Position numbers and translations under genes: made by a program. The notes beneath the pieces are model-generated. The model ran no database searches, was not told the DNA's origin, and saw only the letters and a list, made by a program, of their open reading frames with translations. Below are positions 36,376 through 47,512 of a DNA stretch of 64,000 bases, in pieces (positions within the stretch are counted from its first letter, which is position 1; each line of letters starts with the position of its first letter). The stretch is from Fremontodendron californicum (taxonomy: Eukaryota > Streptophyta > Magnoliopsida > Malvales > Malvaceae), in contig JAULJL010000004.1 of assembly GCA_030761205.1 (NCBI GenBank), forward strand, positions 39,094,172 to 39,158,171. Direction: 5' to 3'.

Positions 36376-37950
36376 TTCAAATAACTTTTATTCATTATAC
36401 CATTTCACAATAAGTTCACTATTGGTACATGTTTTTCATATTTTTCCAAGAATTAAAAAAAAAATATACATGAAGGGAAATCGCCACCCCCCATGGCGAT
36501 TTCCCTTCATGTTTTTAGCAAATTTGGCTAAAAATACCAAGGGAAATCGCCATGGGGGGTGAGAAGGGGAAAAAAAGATCCGCCAGAGGCGGCGGCAGGA
36601 TGAGAGGAAGGGAGATGACAAAGGCAGAGCGGCGACTGGGTTTTCAGGCAAATCAGCTTTGTTTACCAAAGCATTGCAAATCAGTCGAGCATACCTCAGC
36701 AACCACTTTGGGAAGAAGGGATTGCTGGGGGAAGTAAAGGAAAATCGAGAGAGATGCCTGAGGGTTTTCTGATTTTCGGAGGAAAACATTTGAGGGAAAG
36801 CTCACTGAAAATCACCAGATAGGGCTACACTGCTACAGAGAAAAAAAAAAACGTAAATGCTTATAAAAACGCCCCTAAAGGATGCTAACACGGTGTCGTT
36901 CAGGGAAATTAAAAAAGTTTAGCATGCCTAAAGGATACTTTTAATAGGAATTTCAGTAGTGTCTTTTAAGTTGAGAAGGATCTCTAAGTCTGATCGAGCC
37001 GAGCTTGAGATGAAAAATAAGTAGAAGCTATAGAATATTCGAAAGCTTAGCAAGGTTTTTTATTATTTAATATTTATACTGTTTGATTTATTGTAGCCGT
37101 CTGTGTACTAATTACTGATTAGGCTAGAAATACAAGTGGCAAACCAAAATACTAGAAATAAAGGTGGTTTTTGTTATATATATTTGATTCTGTTTTCACA
37201 TTTGCAGCCTTGCAGGATCTAGCCATCCAGCTGACACTGCTTGTGCGCTGTGTACTACCCATATAATTTACATTCGATAATTCTTATCTCTGTTACCCTT
37301 GAGAATGAAGATGTATGTGCTTCCCTTCTTACTATTTAGTTTGTTGCTTTAAGTTTAATGCTTAGCTTCTTCAGTCAATTTGTTGACCACTTTCTTTTCA
37401 TTTTCCCCCTTTCTTTTGCCTTGAGGTGTTTATTTTAAGAAGTGTAAGAAGGTTGAGTCTTTTGCAGAAAAGAAGGTAATGCTGGTGCACTTACCAATTT
37501 TGAAGTACTGGACTTTCTACGATCTAGAGGGGCTTCAAAGGATCCAACAAGAGTTATTGTTCCAATAGCACCATCTGAGTTCAAGGTTGAATTTTTATAC
37601 TGATTTTCTTTCCTATTTATGTTCTTATGGTATTAGAAGAGTAAAACGGTATCTGTTGCTAAGTTTTCTTCTTAAATTCTAGGTTTATGATTATTTGGTG
37701 GAAAGTGTCGCTTGCAATCAAACAAAAGAACATGTCAAAGAGTTCTTGGAAAGGTGTAAAAGTTATAAAATTGCAAAAGCTGAGGTGCTCAATCTCATCA
37801 ATCTGAGACCATCTGCTTTAGTTGAAATCGACCCGGTAAAACTTTTCTTTTCAATGTTTCTATTCTAGTGATATTGCTTGAGCTCCATTATCTTATACAT
37901 GTCATCATCCATGGCCATTCATGTTTTTATTGCTAAGGTGCATTTATTAG
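36321..37950 (+). repeat. Duplicated block, copy A (RPC9 upstream region and exons 1-3)
   Basis: It corresponds to 62381-64000 with only scattered substitutions, an 8-bp deletion in the other copy (GGCGGCAG at about 36588) and a poly(A) length difference. In this copy RPC9 continues to its final exon. Positions 36376-36562 are also shared with 46130 onward. Confidence 0.92.
36474..36560. repeat. GGGAAATCGCC mini-palindromes upstream of RPC9
   Basis: GGGAAATCGCCACCCCCCAT is followed by its own inverse (GGCGATTTCCC), then an AGCAAATTTGGCTAAAAATA spacer, then another GGGAAATCGCCATGGGGGG. These are the same units found in the larger array at 46228-46460 and in the second RPC9 copy at 62534-62620. 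Confidence 0.85.
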
Positions 37951-38392
37951 GATCTACAATTTTTTTTTCTTCTCAACTCGGTTCATTTTTTCGTGCCAAG
38001 TAGTATGTGGTATTTCTTGATATAATACCTTATACAGACATTGGAGCATAATATAATTGCTTGGCAGAAGAGAATGAATTTATTACATAGCTATATTGAT
38101 TTGTCGAAGAACTGCCTTCTTTGTTTTCTTTGGTCTTTTCTCTTCCCAGATAATAGAGCAGTCTGAGAAGCGATTTGGAGAACAACTAGAAGAGCTAGTT
38201 AATTTGGTGGTAGAGGTGTTGCCAGAGCCTCCTACACAAAAAAATTCTGAAGAAGAGATCAATGAGAATAAAGAAGAAACCGCGGACGGGAAAAACATGG
38301 ATGAGGATGAAACGAAAACTGTAAACGATGAACAGATCGATGAGGATCAAACAGAACAAAACGAAGATGGTGAGCAAATGGAGGTTAGTTAA
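37305..38392 (+). CDS. RPC9: RNA polymerase III subunit RPC9 (RPB4-like, CRCP homologue)
   Basis: Four coding exons, 37305-37312 (only 8 nt), 37468-37585, 37683-37835 and 38150-38392, join in frame to give 173 residues. The sequence starts MKIKEGNAGALTNFEVLDFL and contains SRGASKDPTRV, then VYDYLVESVACNQT, FLERCKSYKIAKAEVLNLIN, RPSALVEIDP and IIEQSEKRFGEQLEEL. This is the RPB4/RPC9 (HRDC-like) fold that pairs with RPC8 as the stalk of RNA polymerase III. The C-terminal 45 residues are a very acidic Glu/Asp/Asn tail. A spliced 5' leader is suggested by TTTGCAG at about 37201-37207. The upstream region is made of dispersed repeat pieces. A near-identical partial copy lies at the right end of the window. 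Confidence 0.92.
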
Positions 38393-39440
38393 TACCCTCT
38401 ATGCCTGATAATTCCAATGCCTATATATGGTGCTCCTGGATATTTAATCAGGAGAGAACTGGTTTGCTGATCTTAATTATGAACTTCAGTTTATGCATTC
38501 CATTTTTTGTATAGATTACAATTTTAACTGAAGTAGGTAGCCTCTTTTTCTATTTTTTTTTTGGGTTGAACTAGATTTAATAATTTTAAACACGACATGA
38601 TTACACTATACAAAAAAAATAATTAAAACATGGCACGATACAAAAAAATAATATGAATACAACATGAATATACAAATGTGTTAGAATGTATATAACATGA
38701 TTTATTAACGTGTTAAAAATTATATAAATATATAATATTTTAAATATGATTATAACACGAACGGATTGTCAAGTTTAAGTTGAAGAATACCTTGTCATTT
38801 TTGTGTGGGTGCTTTAGGCAAACCTTCAAATTTTAGCTCAACCTAAATTAGGCTTTAACGTGAGCCTGCCCAAGGCCTGGACCATTTTTTATTTTTGGAC
38901 CGACCCTAAACAACTAACAAGGATTGGGACAGTGAAAATTGAAAACATAATAAACTTTTCACCCTGCATGGATGATTGTTGACTATAGAAATGTAGATTT
39001 ATACTTGCAACATAAATAAGAAATCAAGATGAAAATAACCTTCTAACCCAACTAAAGAAAAATATAGGAACTAGTACATTTAATTAATTATAATTTTTTT
39101 TTGTTCATTGATTATTATTCTAATTATACCTGCCTTTATGGCTTTTTTACCATTTTTTATGGGCTATGTGTGTATTTCCAAATTACAGGAAGATTAATTA
39201 ACCAACCCCAATTGCATAAAGATCAAATGTTTTTGGAAATGAGGGGTGTGAACAAAGAAGTTTGATTTCAAGAAGGAGCACTCCAAAATAATTTTACCAC
39301 ATAATTTTGGACAATATTAAAACAAGACAAGAATATATATCTATAATCTATAATATATCTAAAAGCACGAATGTGAATAATCTTTTGAACTGACGAAAAT
39401 ATTCATTATTCTTCATTATATTATTAATTTGCCATTTTAA
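38393..39440. other. RPC9 3' flank and AT-rich intergenic DNA
   Basis: No further gene is seen. The sequence becomes strongly AT-rich after about 38560. Confidence 0.55.
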
Positions 39441-39446
39441 ATATTT

Positions 39447-40045
39447 TTTATTATTAATAAGATTTATCCAATTTATGAATAAAAATTCTAATTCTATTGA
39501 AAGTTTTTAGTTAATTAGATTTATTTGATAATAAATAAAAAATAGTTAAAATTTACAATAAATTATTTTATTTTCAAAATTATAATTTTTCATTAAACTT
39601 AAAAATGAAAAAGTTATATTAATATAATTATAAATGTTCATGTAAATTTTGATTATTTATGTAATATGTAAATTTATGCTCAATATATAATTTTTTTTAT
39701 ATATTATAAATAGTAATAAGATTTATTTCATTCTTATTTATGAATATTGCTTATTACTAATATGATTTATTCAATTTATAAACAGAATTTTAATTTCAGA
39801 TTTTAATTAAATGGGTTTGTTTGATAATAAATAAAATATAGTTAAAATTTACATTGAATTATTTTATTTTCAAAATTATAAATTTTCATTAACCTAAAAA
39901 AATAAAAAATTATATTAATATGATTTTAAATGTTAATGCAAATTTTGATTATTTATGTAACATGTAACTTTATGCTCAATATACAATTGTTTATAAATAA
40001 AAAAGTTTTTTATAATATAAATATTTTATATTATAAATAGTAATA
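39447..40045. repeat. Diverged tandem duplication with ~300-bp period
   Basis: Copy 1 (about 39447-39745) and copy 2 (about 39749-40045) share TTTGATAATAAATAAAA, AGTTAAAATTTACA, ATTATTTTATTTTCAAAATT and TTTTGATTATTTATGTAA in the same order. A further partial copy may begin near 40075. It is non-coding and very AT-rich. Confidence 0.75.
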
Positions 40046-41257
40046 GATTTATTTCATTCTTATTTATGATTTTGTATTATACATATTAATAAAATTTATC
40101 ATTGAAAATTTTAATATTATGATAGAATTGTTTTTAGAAAAAAATAATTATTAGAACATTTAAGATGTTGCTTTTAACAATTAAATTATGTGTAGAACTT
40201 TTAGTTAAATTTTATTAAACAACAATTGCAAAGTTAGGATTTACTAAGTAATTAAATCTCATGTGATTATATATATTACGGCAACTTTTAATTTTAATCT
40301 ATTTATCAAATAAAGTGTAGAAAAGATTTGAGAGTTTTAAATTTTTAAGAATAAATAAATGTTTATGATTTTTTTTCATTCGGTTTGTTAAACATAACTT
40401 ATTTAATAAATATAAAATATTTAACGTATAATATCATGTGTAACGCATGTGATCCAATGATTAATGTTTAATAAATATGCAAATAATATAATAAATCCAA
40501 CACAACATATTTAAATAAAATTAATATAATTAATACAATATATTTAATATATGTATTTTACTTGTATTTTAAATTTTAATATATTTAATTATTTATATTT
40601 ATACAATTAACATAAAAAAAAATACAAAAAATTACAGCCAAATCTACTGCCACTTAATTCAGCAGCTTCCCCAACAATTGTTGTCAAATCAAACATCATT
40701 TCCAATTGTCAATCTTTTTGTTTTTGTTTTTTTTTGTTTTAGGCCACACTTGGTGAAGGAGATGGGCAAACTGATTTAACACTCTTCTTTGGGATTTAAA
40801 TATTTTTTGGAGCCCCCCCTTTCCCCCACTCCACCCTCCCTCGTCTTTTTCTCATTCTGTCTTCTTACCTAATCCTTAAATAAAGTGAATTACAACACCC
40901 TTATATTTTTATTAATTAAGTTGAATGTGTTTGATAATACATTAAAAAAATTTAATACATTGAAAAAGAATATTTTAATACTTTAATTTTTTTAATTTAT
41001 TTGATTATTCATATTAAATATTATTTAATAAATAAATTTTAACATAAAAGTATTGAACGAGATAAGAAGATAAAAAACACTTAATATAAAATATGTTAAA
41101 TCAATTTATTTTTAAAAGAAAAATTATATTTGAACTATTTTTTTTTACAAAAAATAATATATTTAAATTATCTTTTTAAGTTTTATTTAGAACTATCCAA
41201 AATAATATAAAATTTAATGTTTATAATTATCAAACAATATAGTTATATTAAGTAGAG
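40046..41257. other. AT-rich intergenic DNA
   Basis: No gene or defined element is visible. A short run of C-rich sequence at about 40810-40850 (AGCCCCCCCTTTCCCCCAC) stands out from the AT background. Confidence 0.55.
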
Positions 41258-41480
41258 GTGGCAAACAGATGGGTTCGGATCGGACTGTCTTCGGATTCGA
41301 GTTATTTCAAATTCAGATTATTTCGGATTAGGGTCATCTCAAGCTTGGATATTTTCAAATTCGGGATTTTATGGGTTCGGATAATTTCAGGTTCGGGTTA
41401 TCTCGGGTTTGAGTCATTTTGGGTACTGGTTTTTTTGGGTTCATACTATTTTGGATTCGGATCAGTTCGAGTTCGAGCGT
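41258..41480 (+). repeat. Degenerate GGTTCGG/TTCGGATT-rich repeat
   Basis: Many imperfect copies of TTCGGGTT/TTCGGATT spaced about 15-25 bp apart begin after AGAGGTGGCAAACAG. This is a common class of plant low-complexity repeat. The open frame through it is a by-product. Confidence 0.7.
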
Positions 41481-42390
41481 GTCTACACAGATTCGAATAA
41501 TTTTGAAATTTTATAAGCTATAAACATTTCTTAATTTCGAATGTAATAATTAATTTCACTTTTTACATAGTGACAAAAATACTAAAATTAAAATTTTAAA
41601 AATTAATAAATATTTATATAAATATAAATTATATAATAATTTTGTTTATACATTGAGTATTTTGTATTTGAATATTATCTATTATTTTTTAAGTTCAAAT
41701 AAAAGAATTTATGATATTTAGTACTGAATATAACTATAATGAATGATTATATACGTTTTGTTTTTATAAATGATCTAAAATAAATATAAAGTAATACTAA
41801 AAATGTAAAAGTAAAAAATCATTAGGCTACATTTAAAATAACATCATTAGACGGAAACATGTTATAAATAAAGTCCATAAACATTTATAAATCACTTTTT
41901 ACTTTTAACCTATAACTCATTAGGTTCTTAATCATTTAGTCCAATAGATTTTTATTATTATTTTTTCATTTTTATTATAATATTTTAAGAATATTTTAAA
42001 TTTTTAAAAATTTGTTCTTACTTTTAAATTTTTAACTATAAATACTAGCATAACAACATTAGAGATTTAGATCTAATAGTGTATAATATGAATTAATTAT
42101 TTAATTGGTTTAACTTTAATAATTAATACTTATAAATTTAAAAAAATCATGATATATAAAAGCTAATTTATATAGTATTGATATAATTTTAATATTTGAC
42201 CATTATGACATTAAAATTAGATATAATCAATTAATAATATACACTGATTAGCAATTATCCAATTATAATATTGAATAATAAATATTATTAAAAAGAGTAT
42301 CAATTATCATTCAAAAAAATACTTAATATGAATAATTGGTCAAATATTTAATTTAGTCTTAATAGTTATAAACTTTATGATACTATTACG
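41481..42390. other. AT-rich DNA left of the large inverted repeat
   Basis: No gene, RNA or bounded element is seen. Confidence 0.5.
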
Positions 42391-43666
42391 TGTAAACTAA
42401 TTGATTATAGTATTAAATTATTTTGACATTAACGAACAAATAAATATATCTTAACTAGCTAACATGGAAAATAACTCAATATTTAGTTTAATACATATAA
42501 CTAATCAAATTAGTTATAGTATCAATTAAAAATTGTAACAATAAGAAATCATCATATTTTTTCATAACAATCATTTTCTCCTCATTTTAAAATTCATCAT
42601 ATTAGGAAATGTCATCATAAAATTATCATACTAAAAATTGTAACAATAAGAAATCATCATCTTAGCTATCTATAAGCCATTTTTTTTCATAACAATCATT
42701 TTCTCCTCATTTTCGAACTCAATTAGGAAAGGTCTATGAGACAATTTCTTTATTTTTTTTTTGGTTACTCAAGGTATTTTCAGGCTTCGTCCAAGATTAA
42801 TCTTTCGAGGTACTGTTAGGTTCCAAGACGGAGACCTCTCCCAAGAAAGTTTTCTGCGTTTATAAGGGCTCGAACTCGAGAACCACTTGCTTAAGCGACC
42901 AGAGCCCTTTCCACTCGGGCCAACTTTCTTTGATAGACAATTTCTTTACTGATTATCGAACACACCTTGGATTCAAAAATTTTCTTGCAGCCATTCAGCA
43001 TCAAAATGGCCTTTTGCAGTCCCAATCACACACTTCTTCAGCTTTATGAATAGTTTCATCCTCAATGACTGCCGAACAAAACTTACTCTGCAGATCGGGT
43101 GGAATGTTATTGACAAACACCGAAAAAACATCACCTAACATCTTCAAAGCAAATCGAACATAACACTATGACTTATTCTCTTCTCTCACATCTCTAGAAA
43201 ATCATGAAAAATTGCCTTTTCTCTTTTTTTCATTTGAAGTTATCATGATGCACTTATTGCATTTATCTTTGTTATTATCTATGATTTTATTTGTATAATT
43301 TAGTTTGATAATATTTGACTAATATTATCATTCATATTACATTCTTATGAGAATTTTATTATAAAATTAGAGTTTTTATTTTATTTTATTTTTATAGATT
43401 AAAACTCATATAAATTCATCATAAATATTAGAATATTAGAATATGATATCAAAAAAGTATAAAAAATTATTTTAAAAAATATGAATTTTAAATAAAAATT
43501 AATGTTCGAGATGACCATGACGAATTATATAATATTTGCGACACCTGCAATTGTGACACCGCGATCACATTCGCGACCGCAATTTTAAAACTATCAGCAA
43601 AATCGATTTAGGCCTCGTTTAGCATTGTTGTTGGCATAACTTTTGAGGTTAAAAGTTGTATTTCAT
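42391..43666 (-). repeat. Large inverted repeat, left arm
   Basis: It starts TGTAAACTAATTGATTATAG and, read in reverse complement, matches the right arm from 46128 inward across the SINE, a short coding-like segment and one ~380-bp unit. The arm ends at the 42-bp spacer (43667-43708). Differences from the right arm are few, such as small poly(A) changes and single substitutions. Confidence 0.95.
42753..42934 (-). mobile_element. SINE (tRNA-derived) in left arm
   Basis: This is the reverse-complement copy of the SINE at 45583-45764. It has an A-rich tail at its left end. It is flanked by AGACAATTTCTTTA at 42739-42752 and 42935-42948, a perfect 14-bp target-site duplication. Confidence 0.88.
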
Positions 43667-43708
43667 CGCAAACGCAATGCTAAACGGATAAAAAAATCGA
43701 TTTTGCAA

Positions 43709-45180
43709 ATGAAATACAACTTTTAACCTCAAAAGTTATGCCAACAACAATGCTAAACGAGGCCTAAATCGATTTTGCTGATAGTTTTAAATTGCGGTCG
43801 CGAATGTGATCGCGGTGTCACAATTGCAGGTGTCGCAAATATTATATAATTCGTCATGGTCATCTCGAACATTAATTTTTATTTAAAAATCATATTTTTT
43901 AAAATAATTTTTTATACTTTTTTGATATCATATTCTAATATTCTAATATTTATGATGAATTTATATGAGTTTTAATCTATAAAAATAAAATAAATAAAAA
44001 AACTCTAATTTTATAATAAAATTCTCATAAAAATGTAATATGATAGTTTCAATCGTAAAAGCCAAATTTTTTTATCCGTTTAGCATTGCGTTTGCGATGA
44101 AATACAACTTTTAACCTCAAAAGTTATGCCAACAACAATACTAAACGAGACCTAAATCGATTTTGCTGATAGTTTTAAATTGCGGTCGCGAATGTGATCG
44201 CGGTGTCACAATTGCAGGTGTCGCAAATATTATATAATTCGTCATGGTCATCTCGAATATTAATTTTTATTTAAAATTCATATTTTTTAAAATAATTTTT
44301 TATACTTTTTTGATATCATATTCTAATATTTATGATGAATTTATATGAGTTTTAATCTATAAAAATAAAATAAAAAACTCTAATTTTATAATAAAATTCT
44401 CATAAGAATGTAATATGATAGTTTCAATCGTAAAAGCCAAATTTTTTTATCCGTTTAGCATTGCGTTTGCGATGAAATACAACTTTTAACCTCAAAAGTT
44501 ATGCCAACAACAATGCTAAACGAGGCCTAAATCGATTTTGCTGATAGTTTTAAAATTGCGGTCGCGAATGTGATCGCGGTGTCACAATTGCAGGTGTCGC
44601 AAATATTATATAATTCGTCATGGTTATCTCGAACATTAATTTTTATTTAAAATTCATATTTTTTAAAATAATTTTTTATACTTTTTTGATATCATATTCT
44701 AATATTTATGATGAATTTATATGAGTTTTAATCTATAAAAATAAAATAAAAAAAACTCTAATTTTATAATAAAATTCTCATAAGAATGTAATATGATAGT
44801 TTCAATCGTAAAAGCCAAATTTTTTTATCCGTTTAGCATTGCGTTTGCGATGAAATACAACTTTTAACCTCAAAAGTTATGCCAACAACAATGCTAAACG
44901 AGGCCTAAATCGATTTTGCTGATAGTTTTAAAATTGCGGTCGCGAATGTGATCGCGGTGTCACAATTGCAGGTGTCGCAAATATTATATAATTCGTCATG
45001 GTTATCTCGAACATTAATTTTTATTTAAAATTCATATTTTTTAAAATAATTTTTTATACTTTTTTGATATCATATTCTAATATTCTAATATTTATGATGA
45101 ATTTATATGAGTTTTAATCTATAAAAATAAAATAAAATAAAAACTCTAATTTTATAATAAAATTCTCATAAGAATGTAAT
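43709..45180 (+). repeat. Tandem array of ~380-bp units (four, last incomplete)
   Basis: Units begin with ATGAAATACAACTTTTAACC at 43709, 44097, 44472 and 44850, with periods of about 388, 375 and 378 bp. Each contains GCCAACAACAATGCTAAACG, a CG-rich stretch (TTGCGGTCGCGAATGTGATC), TTCGTCATGGTCATCTCGAA and a long AT-rich tail. Part of the unit is a truncated copy of the MITE that is complete at 59098-59380. Confidence 0.93.
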
Positions 45181-45375
45181 ATGAATGATAATATTAGTCA
45201 AATATTATCAAACTAAATTATACAAATAAAATCATAGATAATAACAAAGATAAATGCAATAAGTGCATCATGATAACTTCAAATGAAAAAAAAGAGAAAA
45301 GGCAATTTTTCATGATTTTCTAGAGATGTGAGAGAAGAGAATAAGGCATAGTGTTATGTTCGATTTGCTTTGAAG

Positions 45376-45516
45376 ATGTTAGGTGATGTTTTTTCGGTGT
45401 TTGTCAATAACATTCCACCCGATCTGCAGAGTAAGTTTTGTTCGGCAGTCATTGAGGATGAAACTATTCATAAAGCTGAAGAAGTGTGTGATTGGGACTG
45501 CAAAAGGCCATTTTGA
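45376..45516 (+). pseudogene. Coding-like 46-codon fragment inside the inverted repeat
   Basis: It reads MLGDVFSVFVNNIPPDLQSK then FCSAVIEDETIHKAEEVCDW and a stop after KRPF, with a balanced, protein-like composition unlike the AT-rich surroundings. I do not recognise the family. VFSVFVNNIP resembles the start of an RRM-type fold only superficially. The mirror copy is at about 43013-43155. It is probably a captured piece of a cellular or transposon gene. Confidence 0.4.
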
Positions 45517-45582
45517 TGCTGAATGGCTGCAAGAAATTTTTTGAATCCAAGGTGTGTTCGATAATCAGTAAAGAAATTGTCT

Positions 45583-45764
45583 ATCAAAGAAAGTTGGCCC
45601 GAGAGGAAAGGGCTCTGGTCGCTTAAGCAAGTGGTTCTCGAGTTCGAGCCCTTATAAACGCAGAAAACTTTCTTGGGAGAGGTCTCCGTCTTGGAACCTA
45701 ACAGTACCTCGAAAGATTAATCTTGGACGAAGCCTGAAAATACCTTGAGTAACCAAAAAAAAAA
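45583..45764 (+). mobile_element. SINE (tRNA-derived) in right arm
   Basis: The 5' part carries pol III promoter-like boxes: TGGCCCGAGAGG (A box) and GAGTTCGAGCCC (B box). The body ends AATACCTTGAGTAACC and a poly(A) tail. It is flanked by perfect 14-bp direct repeats TAAAGAAATTGTCT at 45569-45582 and 45765-45778, the target-site duplication. The length of about 180 bp is typical of plant SINEs. Confidence 0.9.
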
Positions 45765-46128
45765 TAAAGAAATTGTCTCATAGACCTTTCCTAATTGAGT
45801 TCGAAAATGAGGAGAAAATGATTGTTATGAAAAAAAAAATGGCTTATAGATAGCTAAGATGATGATTTCTTATTGTTACAATTTTTAGTATGATAATTTT
45901 ATGATGACATTTTCTAATATGATGAATTTTAAAATGAGGAGAAAATGATTGTTATGAAAAAATATGATGATTTCTTATTGTTACAATTTTTAATTGATAC
46001 TATAACTAATTTGATTAGTTATATGTATTAAACTAAATATTGAGTTATTTTCCATGTTAGCTAGTTAAGATATATTTATTTGTTCGTTAATGTCAAAATA
46101 ATTTAATACTATAATCAATTAGTTTACA

Positions 46129-46475
46129 ATTTTTCAAATAACTTTTATTCATTATACCATTTCACAATAAGTTCACTATTGGTACATGTTTTTCATATTT
46201 TTCCAAGAATTAAAAAAAAATATACATGAAGGGAAATCGCCATCCCCCATGGCGATTTCCCTTCATGTTTTTAGCAAATTTGGCTAAAAATACCAAGGGA
46301 AATCGCCATGGGGGGTGGCGATTTCCCTTGATATTTTTAGCAAAATTTGCAAAAAACACCAAGGGAAATCGCCACCCCCCATGGCGATTTCCCTTGGTAT
46401 TTTTAGCCAAAATATGTTTTTTGACGCTGGGAAATCGCCATGGGGGGTGGCGATTTCCCAGCTAGTATTAAAACC
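46129..46475. repeat. Array of GGGAAATCGCC mini-palindromes
   Basis: At least four alternating units of GGGAAATCGCCAT and its inverse GGCGATTTCCC are separated by spacers such as TTTTTAGCAAATTTGGC and AAAATACCAAGG. Each unit pair is palindromic around CCATGG. Because of the symmetry, open frames run on both strands and encode the same short peptide repeat (GNRHGGWRFP). The left part (46129-46300) is shared with 36376-36545 and 62430-62605. Confidence 0.9.
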
Positions 46476-46815
46476 AGCGTATTTTGGGAAATAATCTAAA
46501 AGCAACTGTATTTTGGGAATTTTTTTTTTTAGCTATATTAAAATAAAAAAACCTAATATATACACTAAAAATATAAAAAAGATATATATAATATTTTAAA
46601 AGGCGGGATGAAGCAGAGCAAATATTTATTAAAACCGTCCGCTCCATTTCGCCCTCATTTAAAAAAAAAAAAAATTCGTCATTTGGAGCGGATCGATATA
46701 AAATTTATAAAATAAATCGGGTTTTGTCATTCTTAATTTACGCCAGCTAGAGTCCATGTAAATAGAAAGAAGACGTCACTAAATTTATATTTAGCAGCGT
46801 TTATTTACTACAAAG

Positions 46816-47206
46816 GCATGCTAAACTTTTTTAATTTCCCTGAACGACACCGTGTTAGCATCCTTTAGGGGCGTTTTTATAAGCATTTACGTTTTTTTTT
46901 TCTCTGTAGCAGTGTAGCCCTATCTGGTGATTTTCAGTGAGCTTTCCCTCAAATGTTTTCCTCCGAAAATCAGAAAACCCTCAGGCATCTCTCTCGAAAT
47001 CCCTCACCCATCTCTCTCGATTTTCCTTTACTTCCCCCAGCAATCCCTTCTTCCCAAAGTGGTTGCTGAGGTATGCTCGACTGATTTGCAATGCTTTGGT
47101 AAACAAAGCTGATTTGCCTGAAAACCCAGTCGCCGCTCTGCCTTTGTCATCTCCCTTCCTCTCATCCTGCCGCCGCCTCTGGCGGATCTTTTTTTCCCCT
47201 TCTCAC
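46816..47206 (-). repeat. Inverted copy of the RPC9-upstream block
   Basis: It is the reverse complement of about 36562-36936 (and of the matching part of the second RPC9 copy), from GCATGCTAAACTTTTTTAAT to GGATCTTTTTTTCCCCTTCT. An extra ~22-bp partial duplication (CTCTCGAAATCCCTCACCCA) is present only here. The plus strand has a long open frame (46937-47230) with a possible donor CAAGGTAGTT at its end. It may be the original 5' exon of an unknown gene whose inverted copy lies upstream of RPC9. Confidence 0.85.
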
Positions 47207-47379
47207 CGTAGCTTCATATTTTCAAGGTAGTTGCTATTCTTCCCTTTTTTCCCTTAAAACTTATTGCAGTCTCCCTTCTTCCTCTTCGACAACTGGAATT
47301 GTGTCTGAACTGAGGACTTGTTCATTGAATGCTTCTTAGTTTTATTACTTTGCTTGAGTTCAATTTCTTTGTTTTGTTA

Positions 47380-47512
47380 GATTCTTTTTCTTTCTTTTGC
47401 TTGTTCTTGGACGTTTATAACCTAGTATATCAACCTGTTGATAGCTTATAGTTTACTTGTAGCAGCTATCCTACTTTCTTTGGATGAATAGAAATCATTT
47501 ATCCCTAAAAAA
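47380..47512 (+). mobile_element. 3' end of a LINE, strongly 5'-truncated
   Basis: It ends TTTGGATGAATAGAAATCAT-TTATCCC followed by A6, matching the 3' end of the LINE at 31.2 kb and the fragment at 15.05 kb. The upstream part (TTGTTCTTGGACGTTT, TAGCAGCTAT) is plausibly LINE 3' UTR. Confidence 0.65.

Larger units (their letters stand above)
43709..46128 (+). repeat. Large inverted repeat, right arm with tandem expansion
   Basis: It mirrors 42391-43666 but is about 1.14 kb longer, because it carries four copies of a ~380-bp unit where the left arm has one. It ends AATCAATTAGTTTACA at 46128, where the sequence changes abruptly to the TTTTTCAAATAACTTTTATT block that is also upstream of both RPC9 copies. 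Confidence 0.95.

Noticed and set aside
43709..45180. Regularly repeated units as a CRISPR-like or rDNA-spacer array
   Set aside because: The units are about 380 bp, contiguous and without unique spacers, and there is no rRNA sequence. This is a plant tandem duplication derived from a MITE.
42391..46128. The large inverted repeat as a Foldback or MULE transposon with long TIRs
   Set aside because: I found no transposase, no target-site duplication at 42391/46128, and the right boundary abuts another duplicated block. An inverted duplication is the simpler reading.
46210..46505. Open frames on both strands encoding GNRHGGWRFP repeats as real genes
   Set aside because: They arise from palindromic DNA units that are open on both strands. 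There is no start context, conservation evidence or codon bias.
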